A DNA stretch of 5,224 nt from the NCBI GenBank assembly GCA_964450115.1, contig CAYVCD010000092.1, positions 1-5,224 of the forward strand, written 5' to 3'. Every line of letters begins with the position of its first letter. Position 1 is the first letter of the stretch. This document shows, piece by piece, positions 1-5,224 of the stretch. Origin of the DNA: 2-01-FULL-45-10 sp964450115 (lineage in GTDB: Bacteria; Omnitrophota; Gorgyraeia; 2-01-FULL-45-10). Made by a program: the position numbers and the translations under genes. Below the pieces are notes generated by a model that did no database searches, had not been told where the DNA came from, and saw nothing but the letters and a program-made list of their open reading frames with translations.

Positions 1-1
1 T

Positions 2-100
2 AATCCCGCCTTCGACGTAACGCCGAACGGGCTTATAACGGCAATCATCACGGAAAAAGGAATATTCAAAAGACCTTATGAAAATAAAAGATATAAGTGA
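2..100 (+). CDS. mtnA: S-methyl-5-thioribose-1-phosphate isomerase, C-terminal end (partial)
   Basis: Only the last 32 codons are present; the gene begins before the window. The reading frame opens with NPAFDVTPNGLITAIITEKG, which matches the conserved C-terminal signature of MtnA (the NPAFDVTP block followed by LI-x-IITE-x-G). The family converts 5-methylthioribose-1-phosphate to 5-methylthioribulose-1-phosphate in the cytosolic methionine salvage pathway. Family members usually end shortly after IITEKG; here a basic tail (about 12 residues, ending NKRYK) runs on to a TGA at 98-100. The last 23 bases overlap the start of thiL, so the two genes are probably co-transcribed and translationally coupled. 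The catalytic cysteine and aspartate of the family lie upstream and cannot be checked. The related eIF2B-like ribose-1,5-bisphosphate isomerases are a less likely alternative. Confidence 0.85.
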   Translation, partial: NPAFDVTPNGLITAIITEKGIFKRPYENKRYK

Positions 101-989
101 GATAGACCTGATAAGGCGGTTGTCAAAGAACTTTCGGCTCGATAATACCGTCATCAAAGGCTCAGGCGATGATGCCGCCGTAATTAAATATACTAAGGAC
201 AAGTATCTATTATATACCTGCGACATGACGATCGAGGGAGTACATTTCGATCTGGGTAAGGCCACGCCATTTCATGCTGGGTGGAAAGCGCTTGGCCGCA
301 ATATCAGCGATATAGGAGCCATGGGAGGCGTGCCAAGATATGCAGTCGTCTCTTTGGCGATAAGCCCGGGGCAAAAAGTATCGGTCGCGGACGGTATCTG
401 CAGAGGCCTCAAAAGTATCGCCGATAAATTTAAAGTTAATATTGTTGGCGGCGACATGTCCATATCTAAAAATGTAGTCATAGACGTATCGCTGATCGGT
501 GAGGTCGAAAAAAATAAACTCGTTTTGCGTAGTGGCGCTAGAATAGGTGACGTTATTATGGTAACGGGCTCTCTCGGCCGCTCGATAAAAGGAAAACATC
601 TTAACTTTATACCGAGAGTGAAAGAGGCCAGAGAGATCCTGAAAAAATTCAAGATAAATTCGATGATAGATATTTCCGATGGGCTGGCGCTCGATCTTAG
701 CAGGATATTAAAGGCCAGCAATGTCGGCTCGTGTATTTACGAGAGCGCCATACCGCTTTCAAAGGATGCCGTTTCAGTAAATAACGCCCTTTACGACGGG
801 GAAGACTACGAACTTCTCTTTACCATGGGCGCTAAAGAGGCGAGACGGTTTTATAGGACAGCTTTAAAGAAGATAGGAACGCCGGTCTCTCTCATAGGCG
901 AGATCACAGCGAAGAAGGACAGTTACAGGATAGTCAGAGAAGACGGCAAAATTGAAGATATGAAGATAAAAGGATACCTGCACTTTTGA
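78..989 (+). CDS. thiL: Thiamine-monophosphate kinase ThiL
   Basis: ThiL phosphorylates thiamine monophosphate with ATP to give thiamine pyrophosphate, the last step of thiamine biosynthesis in the cytosol. The 303-residue protein shows the family landmarks in order: SEIDLIRRL at the N-terminus (residues 7-15), GDDAAV (30-35), CDMTIEGVHF (48-57; the family usually has TTD-x-LVEGVHF), NISDIGAMGG (75-84), GGDMS (124-128), TGSLG (163-167), DISDGLALDL (198-207) and DGEDYELLF (240-248). The acidic residues in these blocks bind the Mg ions and phosphates in the PurM-like fold. The ATG at 78 is supported because the family N-terminus begins immediately after it. Shine-Dalgarno support is weak: an AAGGA at 57-61 lies 16 nt away. 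The protein is short for the family (about 320-330 residues), mainly because the segment between TGSLG and the DISDG block is compact. It overlaps mtnA upstream and tsaE downstream. Confidence 0.96.
   Translation: MKIKDISEIDLIRRLSKNFRLDNTVIKGSGDDAAVIKYTKDKYLLYTCDMTIEGVHFDLGKATPFHAGWKALGRNISDIGAMGGVPRYAVVSLAISPGQKVSVADGICRGLKSIADKFKVNIVGGDMSISKNVVIDVSLIGEVEKNKLVLRSGARIGDVIMVTGSLGRSIKGKHLNFIPRVKEAREILKKFKINSMIDISDGLALDLSRILKASNVGSCIYESAIPLSKDAVSVNNALYDGEDYELLFTMGAKEARRFYRTALKKIGTPVSLIGEITAKKDSYRIVREDGKIEDMKIKGYLHF
968..974 (+). promoter_or_regulatory. Probable ribosome binding site for tsaE
   Basis: AAAAGGA lies inside the 3' end of thiL, 11 nt before the TTG start of tsaE. It is the only purine-rich anti-16S-like stretch close to this start and it helps justify the TTG, which shares its bases with the thiL stop codon. 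The spacing is slightly long, so coupling to thiL translation probably also contributes. Confidence 0.4.
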
Positions 990-1405
990 AGAAGATATCA
1001 AAAAGCGTTGATGAGACCATCGAGATCGGCGAAAAATTCGCCAAGGGTTTAAAGAAGGGCGATTGCGTCGCGCTTATAGGAGATCTTGGCGCCGGCAAGA
1101 CCGTATTTACCAAAGGCATTGCCAAAGGGCTCGGAGTTAAGGACGCGCGTTATGTCAACAGCCCCACGTTCGTCATAATAAAAGAGTACGAGGGCAGGCT
1201 TCCTCTCTATCATTTCGATCTATACAGATTGAACAGCCATTCCTGTTTAGACGACATGAATTATGAAGAATATTTTTATGGCGACGGCGTTACCGTGATA
1301 GAATGGGCGGATAAGATCAGAGAGTTATTACCCGATAGATATTGGGAAGTGAATTTGAAAGCAACCGACGAAAAGCATAGAGAGATAAGTATCAAGAGAG
1401 TATGA
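986..1405 (+). CDS. tsaE: tRNA threonylcarbamoyladenosine biosynthesis ATPase TsaE
   Basis: TsaE (YjeE) is the P-loop ATPase that works with TsaB and TsaD to form N6-threonylcarbamoyladenosine (t6A) at position 37 of ANN-decoding tRNAs. The 139-residue length is typical of the family. The Walker A motif GDLGAGKT is at residues 32-39, followed by the family signatures NSPTFVI (58-64), HFDLYRL (76-82, with the conserved aspartate) and VIEWADK (104-110). The start is a TTG that overlaps the thiL stop codon as TTGA; translation from there gives the usual short N-terminal strand before Walker A. The stop overlaps the tsaB ATG as ATGA. Direct adjacency to tsaB supports the t6A role; tsaC and tsaD must be elsewhere in the genome. 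Confidence 0.95.
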   Translation: MKKISKSVDETIEIGEKFAKGLKKGDCVALIGDLGAGKTVFTKGIAKGLGVKDARYVNSPTFVIIKEYEGRLPLYHFDLYRLNSHSCLDDMNYEEYFYGDGVTVIEWADKIRELLPDRYWEVNLKATDEKHREISIKRV

Positions 1406-2043
1406 ATATTTTAGCCATAGATACATCCACGGATTATTTGAGCCTCTCCATATTAAAAGGCGGACACCTGGCCGCGAAATTCCACAAGAAGGCCGACAGG
1501 AAGCATTCCATGTTGCTCGTCCCCATGATTGAGAAATTAGTAAAGAAATCGAAACTTGATATTGGCAGCATAGATTGTTTTGCGATAAGTATAGGTCCTG
1601 GTTCGTTTACTGGGCTGCGCATCGGAGTTACGGTCGTGAAGGGCCTGGCGTATGCCCTGAAGAAGAAGATAGTCCGGGTGCCGACTCTCGATGTGATCGC
1701 GGATAACGCAAAAAGCATTAAAGGCGTGATATGCCCCATCCTTGACGCTAGAAAGAACAAAGTATATGCGTCTGTATATAAGTCCGATGGCAAAACAATA
1801 AGAAAGATCTCAAAATATCTGCTCCTGCCTCTGGAGGAGTTGTTGAAGAAGTTGTCCAAATATGATAAAGTTACATTTTTAGGAGACACCGAAAACAATA
1901 ATTTTGATAAGGATTGGCATCCGAAGGCAGAGGTTGTGGCGAGGCTTGGAGCGGAATATTTTAAAGATAAAAAATTTGTTAAAGCGGAGGACCTCGAGCC
2001 GCTCTATCTCTATTCTCATGAATGCGATGTGACCGGAAGATGA
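1402..2043 (+). CDS. tsaB: tRNA threonylcarbamoyladenosine biosynthesis protein TsaB
   Basis: TsaB (YeaZ) is an inactive ASKHA-fold partner that dimerises with TsaD and, with TsaE, supports t6A formation on tRNA. The 213-residue protein starts with ILAIDTST (3-10), the first phosphate-loop strand of the fold. It has RKHS (33-36), the diagnostic block SIGPGSFTGLRIG (63-75), the helix GLAYAL (81-86), and CPILDARKNKVYAS (111-124), which resembles the family's DAR-x-x-EVY motif. It ends near a PLYLY stretch (200-204), where the family commonly has P-x-YLR. It lacks the metal-binding histidines of TsaD, as expected for TsaB, and is slightly shorter than the usual 220-235 residues. Its ATG overlaps the tsaE stop (ATGA). 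Its own stop most likely overlaps the alr start in the same way. The upstream sequence has only a weak AGAGAG as a ribosome binding site, so coupling to tsaE is likely. Confidence 0.95.
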   Translation: MNILAIDTSTDYLSLSILKGGHLAAKFHKKADRKHSMLLVPMIEKLVKKSKLDIGSIDCFAISIGPGSFTGLRIGVTVVKGLAYALKKKIVRVPTLDVIADNAKSIKGVICPILDARKNKVYASVYKSDGKTIRKISKYLLLPLEELLKKLSKYDKVTFLGDTENNNFDKDWHPKAEVVARLGAEYFKDKKFVKAEDLEPLYLYSHECDVTGR

Positions 2044-3203
2044 AAGAACTGACAGTAAAGACCAGGAACGGAATAACCAGGACGCGGTATCGGCCGACAT
2101 GGGCCGAAGTGGACCTTAAAGCCCTGGAGCACAACTATATTAAAGTGAAACGCCTCGCCGGCAAAGACGTACAGATGATGGCGGTCGTGAAGGCGAACGC
2201 TTATGGCCACGGCACCGTAGAAATTTCAAAAGTCCTCGAGGATATGGGCGTCAACTATCTCGGAGTGGCGACCACAGACGAGGCTGTGCGGCTAAGAGAT
2301 CACGGCATAAAGACTCCCATATTGGTCCTGGGCTCAGTACTGCCGGAAGAAGTCCGGATAGCGAAGGACCGGGACATCACATTGACGCTTTGTAACCACG
2401 ATATATTAAAAGAGATCAAGGCTCTGGCGAAGTCTGAAGAAGATCGGGGAATAAGGATAAAGGTCCATATAAAAGTCGATACGGGAATGGGGCGCATCGG
2501 CGTATGGCACGAGGACGCCCTTCATTTTGTTAAGGAGGTCTCAAATGAAAAGAGCATTACCCTCGAAGGCATCTACACTCACTTCTCAAGCGCCGGACGG
2601 GACGAATTTTTTACGGCTTACCAGATGGAATCTTTTGAGAGGCTTTTGGCGGCGATCGAAAAGAGCTGGATAAAGATACCTTTAAGGCATGCCGCCAATT
2701 CGATAGCTACAGTAGATTATAAGCGTGCGCACCTGAATCTTGCCAGGCCCGGATTGATAATCTATGGCTTGTACCCTAAACACACATTCCCGAAGCTGAT
2801 AAAACTAAAACCTGTTATGTCGCTGAAGACGCGAGTGGTATTTTTAAAGGATATACCTCCCGGACGTTCAATAAGTTACGGCAGGACTTTTATTTCGCAA
2901 AGAGATACGAAGATAGCCACTCTCCCGATAGGTTATGCCGATGGCTATCATAGGGGGCTCTCCAATAAGGCCGAGGTCCTGATCCACGGGCAATACGCTT
3001 CAATCGTCGGTAAGATCACGATGGACCAGACTATGATAGACGTGGGCCATATCAGGGGAGTGAAGATAGGCGATGAGGTTGTATTGATAGGTAAGCAGGG
3101 GCATCATGAGATAAGAATAGAGAAACTAGCCCGCCTTGCCGGCACGATAGCCTACGACTTCATCTGCGCCATATCCAACCGCGTTCCTCGCATTTATAAA
3201 TAA
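2040..3203 (+). CDS. alr: Alanine racemase (PLP-dependent)
   Basis: Alr interconverts L- and D-alanine in the cytosol and supplies D-alanine for peptidoglycan, so the organism probably builds a peptidoglycan wall. The fold-type III landmarks are present. WAEVDLKALEHNY begins the barrel. VVKANAYGHG carries the PLP lysine at K51 (counted from the ATG at 2040). VDTGMGRIG holds R152, which matches the arginine near the PLP phenolate or substrate carboxylate. HAANS follows. In the C-terminal domain are SYGRTF with the catalytic tyrosine Y280, GYADGY (298-303) and MDQTMIDV (from 328). Both catalytic bases are therefore intact. Start choice: an in-frame ATG at 2022 would add six residues, but the ATG at 2040 overlaps the tsaB stop as ATGA, like the preceding junction, and neither has a good Shine-Dalgarno sequence. 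From 2040 the protein has 387 residues, including a basic N-terminal extension of roughly 17 residues. The next start codon would cut into the fold. Confidence 0.95.
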   Translation: MKELTVKTRNGITRTRYRPTWAEVDLKALEHNYIKVKRLAGKDVQMMAVVKANAYGHGTVEISKVLEDMGVNYLGVATTDEAVRLRDHGIKTPILVLGSVLPEEVRIAKDRDITLTLCNHDILKEIKALAKSEEDRGIRIKVHIKVDTGMGRIGVWHEDALHFVKEVSNEKSITLEGIYTHFSSAGRDEFFTAYQMESFERLLAAIEKSWIKIPLRHAANSIATVDYKRAHLNLARPGLIIYGLYPKHTFPKLIKLKPVMSLKTRVVFLKDIPPGRSISYGRTFISQRDTKIATLPIGYADGYHRGLSNKAEVLIHGQYASIVGKITMDQTMIDVGHIRGVKIGDEVVLIGKQGHHEIRIEKLARLAGTIAYDFICAISNRVPRIYK

Positions 3204-3257
3204 AAAAACCCATTATAACGCACCTGTTAGAAATCAAAAAATCTAGCTATCTTTCTA

Positions 3258-3285
3258 TTGACTTAACCCACCTATATGATATGAT
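3258..3285 (+). promoter_or_regulatory. Sigma70-type promoter of the HTH-repeat gene
   Basis: A -35 box TTGACT (3258-3263) is followed after a 16-nt spacer by TATGAT (3280-3285), each one base off consensus. A second overlapping TATGAT lies at 3275-3280, but its 11-nt spacing does not suit the same -35 box. The expected transcription start is near 3291-3293. This is the only gap between genes in the window and the place where a new transcription unit would be expected after the alr operon. AT-rich gaps produce such matches by chance, so the call rests on spacing and context. Confidence 0.55.
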
Positions 3286-3295
3286 ATTACCCAAT

Positions 3296-3367
3296 ATGTT
3301 TAATATAAAGACAAAGAAAACCATCTCCTGCCTGCTTCTTTTGGCTTTCTCCGCCACAACTTTTTTA
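3296..3367 (+). other. Signal peptide or N-terminal membrane anchor (within the HTH-repeat protein)
   Basis: Starting from the ATG at 3296, the peptide has a short positive n-region (K, K, K within the first eight residues) and a hydrophobic stretch ISCLLLLAFSATTFL, followed by polar TDTGLSD. A-F-S before A would be an acceptable signal peptidase I site. The 15-residue hydrophobic core is short for a transmembrane helix, which favours a cleavable signal or weak anchor. The cysteine in TISC sits too early, before the hydrophobic core, to be a lipobox. Confidence 0.6.
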
Positions 3368-5161
3368 ACCGACACAGGCTTATCGGATACTCTTGGTATC
3401 TGGAGCTTTAAAGAGCAGCCGACATATTGCCAGATGCTTTCCGATATGTATCTACGCAACCGCCTGATCTGGGTAGCTAATTCATATCGTTATCAAGAAC
3501 TTCTTATAAGATATAATTCTCAAGCCCTTCTGCTTCCTTCCGGCAGATACCTTATGAGTTCGGAAACTAAAGATAATCCGTTAGCCCTTATAAGGGCGGT
3601 TGCCCATGAAGATTTCGAAATATTATGGCAGAAGGAAGAGAGGATGTACCCGGAGCGTTATGCGGCTCTTAAGGCTAGGATCTTAGCAAATAAGAAAATA
3701 TTGGACACCTACCTTGCATTGCCAAGCCAATCAAAACTTAATCACAACGACAGGATCTTGTTCAATGACCTCATGTCCACAGCTTTCGAACTGCATTTTA
3801 TTTTGCAGGAGAAGGTGATCAAACGTGAAAGTCTGATTCCGGAAGAATCCGCGTTTAGCGCTATTATGGAACCTGTTATACGGGAATTGCAGGTAAAAGA
3901 TCCTGCCGGAAATCACACCGATCTCTCGGAGCTATTCTTCGATAAAGAAGCTAGGCTCTCTTTTATTTTCAATATCCAGAAAACAAAGAAAACAAAGAGC
4001 GAAAAATTCATGCGTGTGGCTAAAGAAGAGAAAGCGGTAAAGGGCATTACGAATAACTCTCTCTCCGAAGAAGCGATTGCTCGCAGGATGATGGAGTGGT
4101 ATCAGCGCATAAAGAAGGCGGTGGCGGATCACATTAAGCAGCATGATGGGCAGAGGCCTACACAAGGCGAAGTGGCTGGTATTCTAGGTGTCACCCAGGG
4201 CCACGTCTCAAAATATCTGATAAAAATAAGATTGTCTCACTCAGATAGCTTTGATCCTGAAGCGATCCGCATGCGCGGGCCCATTCCTAAAAAAAGAAAA
4301 ACATATGTAAGCGATGAAAAATTTATTAGGGTTAGGTCAGATTTCATAGAAAAGAATGGGCGCCTTCCCAGCGGGCGGGAACTCGAAGGCCTGCTCAATA
4401 TTACCAAAAAACCGGTATCAACAAGGCTGAAGAAGCTCGGCCTTTTACCCTTCCACAGTCCCAGAAAAGGAAAAAATATTATCGAAAAAGAGATCATCGC
4501 TGCGTTCGAAGAATACAAGAAAAGGCACAATGGTATTGCGCCCGAACAAGCGGATCTCGTGAGAATGCTTGGCTGCAGCACGGTGAGTTTATGCGAAAAA
4601 CTTCTGAGGATAAATATCGGCAACTTATCCAACGCCAAACCATTTTTGCTGACAAGGAGCAGTAGACGGTTTGCTCCGAAGGAAGCGGACGGTGCGTCAA
4701 GGATAGATCCGGCAGCGGCGTCTTTTGAGAGCATCAAAGATGCGGCAGACCATATTATCAGTAGGGTAGATATCGTGCTTAAAGATGAGAGTGAGCTGGA
4801 AAGATTGGCGGGATTCCGCTATACGAATTCCGTCCGCCTTGTCAGGGATTCCCTGGAGGCGGCTCGTAATGCGTTGATAAGGTTTGTCAAAGAAGGAAAT
4901 ATTTATTCTATTCCAAGCACCATAAGCGAACGCGTGACATTTAAGTTCGGCTACTGTTCGGGGGACCGGTTGTATATTTACGAGGGCTTGATCGACCCAA
5001 AGTCGCCCGAATACAGGCAGGAAGATGTTCTGGCGTCGATCCTCCTTCAAATATTACTGAAGTCCTTATTCACGAATGATAGATTCATTGATGAGATACA
5101 AGATTCCCTTTCTCTAAAACGTAAAAATATTGTCAAGCGGCGCTCGGGCACTCGAAGTTAA
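3296..5161 (+). CDS. Uncharacterised protein: signal-like N-terminus, three tandem HTH units, unknown C-terminal domain
   Basis: I do not recognise this as a named family. The ORF is open from an ATG at 3281 (626 residues), but that ATG lies inside the likely -10 box. The in-frame ATG at 3296 (621 residues) gives a cleaner signal-like start, so I prefer it. No Shine-Dalgarno precedes either. Residues below are counted from 3281. Residues 8-14 are basic and 15-29 hydrophobic (ISCLLLLAFSATTFL). Residues about 40-232 form a helix-rich region with no motif known to me. Residues 233-255 are a lysine-rich linker. Three HTH units follow at 275-318, 346-388 and 402-446. Residues about 480-610 form a C-terminal domain, and the tail is basic (KRKNIVKRRSGTRS). 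A cytosolic or membrane-tethered DNA-binding regulator is one inference; the signal-like segment conflicts with it unless it is an uncleaved anchor. Codon use resembles its neighbours, so there is no sign of recent transfer. Confidence 0.85.
   Translation: MFNIKTKKTISCLLLLAFSATTFLTDTGLSDTLGIWSFKEQPTYCQMLSDMYLRNRLIWVANSYRYQELLIRYNSQALLLPSGRYLMSSETKDNPLALIRAVAHEDFEILWQKEERMYPERYAALKARILANKKILDTYLALPSQSKLNHNDRILFNDLMSTAFELHFILQEKVIKRESLIPEESAFSAIMEPVIRELQVKDPAGNHTDLSELFFDKEARLSFIFNIQKTKKTKSEKFMRVAKEEKAVKGITNNSLSEEAIARRMMEWYQRIKKAVADHIKQHDGQRPTQGEVAGILGVTQGHVSKYLIKIRLSHSDSFDPEAIRMRGPIPKKRKTYVSDEKFIRVRSDFIEKNGRLPSGRELEGLLNITKKPVSTRLKKLGLLPFHSPRKGKNIIEKEIIAAFEEYKKRHNGIAPEQADLVRMLGCSTVSLCEKLLRINIGNLSNAKPFLLTRSSRRFAPKEADGASRIDPAAASFESIKDAADHIISRVDIVLKDESELERLAGFRYTNSVRLVRDSLEAARNALIRFVKEGNIYSIPSTISERVTFKFGYCSGDRLYIYEGLIDPKSPEYRQEDVLASILLQILLKSLFTNDRFIDEIQDSLSLKRKNIVKRRSGTRS
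4103..4234 (+). repeat. HTH unit 1 of the tandem-HTH protein
   Basis: This codes for residues 275-318 (counted from 3281). A helix IKKAVADHIKQHDG leads into GQRP, then GEVAGILGVTQGHVSKYL, which reads as a textbook helix-turn-helix: E and V/L on helix 2, a G turn, then a T-x-x-x-VS recognition helix ending at KIRL. Of the three units it is closest to familiar HTH sequences. Confidence 0.7.
4316..4444 (+). repeat. HTH unit 2 of the tandem-HTH protein
   Basis: This codes for residues 346-388. It follows the pattern of unit 1: helix FIRVRSDFIEKNG, then GRLP, RELEGLLNITKKPVSTRL and KKLGL. From the proline onward it aligns with units 1 and 3 over 26 residues without a gap. Its predicted recognition helix is the most basic of the three. 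Confidence 0.7.
4484..4618 (+). repeat. HTH unit 3 of the tandem-HTH protein (divergent)
   Basis: This codes for residues 402-446. Helix IIAAFEEYKKRHNG leads to GIAP, then ADLVRMLGCSTVSLCEKLLRI. It keeps the G-x-x-P entry, the acidic residue four after the proline, the L nine after it and the G of the turn. The VS of the recognition helix is replaced by LC, so this unit may be degenerate or may bind differently. Confidence 0.55.
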
Positions 5162-5224
5162 TATCTGGGGTTTGTGATGGCGTGTGCGTTAGCAAGCCTT
5201 TGGGGTAGAGCGGTCACCTGGCTG

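Noticed and set aside
1434..1898. Long antisense frames opposite tsaB and likewise opposite thiL and the HTH gene (for example 272-721 and 4237-4737 on the - strand).
   Set aside because: They lie wholly opposite genes with clear family motifs or coherent domain structure, have no recognisable protein features or ribosome binding sites, and are explained as mirror frames of coding sequence.
2022..2039. Upstream in-frame ATG for alr, adding MRCDRK.
   Set aside because: It has no ribosome binding site, while the ATG at 2040 makes an ATGA overlap with the tsaB stop, matching the tsaE/tsaB junction. The added residues are not part of the Alr fold.
3204..3257. Possible terminator after alr.
   Set aside because: There is an A-run directly after the stop and a 4-bp TAGA/TCTA inverted repeat, but no stable GC-rich hairpin followed by a T-run on the + strand.
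3323..3340. Cysteine in TISC of the signal-like segment as a lipoprotein lipobox.
   Set aside because: It follows the lysines directly with no hydrophobic core before it, so it cannot be a normal signal peptidase II site.
5186..5224. tRNA-like end: GGGGTAGAGCGGTCACCTGGCTG resembles a D-arm followed by the 5' side of an anticodon arm.
   Set aside because: The upstream bases (AGCAAGCCTTT) do not supply the GCTC needed to pair with GAGC as a D-stem, the base after the putative anticodon would be a T, and the window ends before the rest could be tested. tRNAscan-SE on sequence extended past 5224 would settle it.
5177..5224. ATG opening a frame that stays open to the window end (MACALASLWGRAVTWL), with GGGG a few bases upstream.
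   Set aside because: Sixteen codons are too few, the ribosome binding site is not convincing and the sequence matches no N-terminus I know. It may be the start of a downstream gene but cannot be supported here.
1..5224. CRISPR arrays, insertion sequences, inverted terminal repeats, attachment sites, toxin-antitoxin or other defence modules.
   Set aside because: I saw no spaced direct repeats, transposase motifs or terminal inverted repeats on either strand; apart from the HTH-repeat gene the content is housekeeping.

Overview
The window looks like a chromosomal piece of an uncultivated, Gram-negative-type bacterium with roughly mid-40s GC content (estimated by eye). No marker gene fixes the taxonomy. 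The long C-terminal ORF, with a signal-like N-terminus followed by helix-turn-helix (HTH) units, reminds me of large uncharacterised proteins in Candidatus Omnitrophota (former OP3). That is an impression from style and codon use, not a demonstrated assignment. All genes are on the + strand, coding density is very high, and no stretch over 300 bases lacks a gene.

Positions 2-3203 hold a tightly packed housekeeping operon: the 3' end of mtnA (methionine salvage), then thiL (thiamine-phosphate kinase), tsaE and tsaB (t6A tRNA modification) and alr (alanine racemase). Every junction overlaps: 23 nt for mtnA/thiL, TTGA for thiL/tsaE, ATGA for tsaB after tsaE, and most likely ATGA again for alr after tsaB. 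Shine-Dalgarno signals are weak at these starts, so translational coupling is likely. The four complete genes are intact, with their family motifs present. ThiL is on the short side.

Positions 3204-3295 form the only real intergenic gap. I see no convincing terminator there. There is a good sigma70-type promoter (TTGACT, 16-nt spacer, TATGAT) whose -10 box covers the first ATG of the following ORF. The real start is therefore probably the ATG at 3296, giving a message with almost no leader.

Positions 3296-5161 encode a protein of about 621 residues that I do not recognise as a named family. It has a short signal-peptide-like N-terminus, an alpha-helical domain of about 190 residues, a lysine-rich linker, three tandem HTH units that align without gaps, and a C-terminal domain. 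The C-terminal domain may contain the ruined remains of an HExxH-type helix. This is the most interesting object in the window because export and DNA binding do not normally go together. The last 63 bases hold nothing I can assign with confidence.
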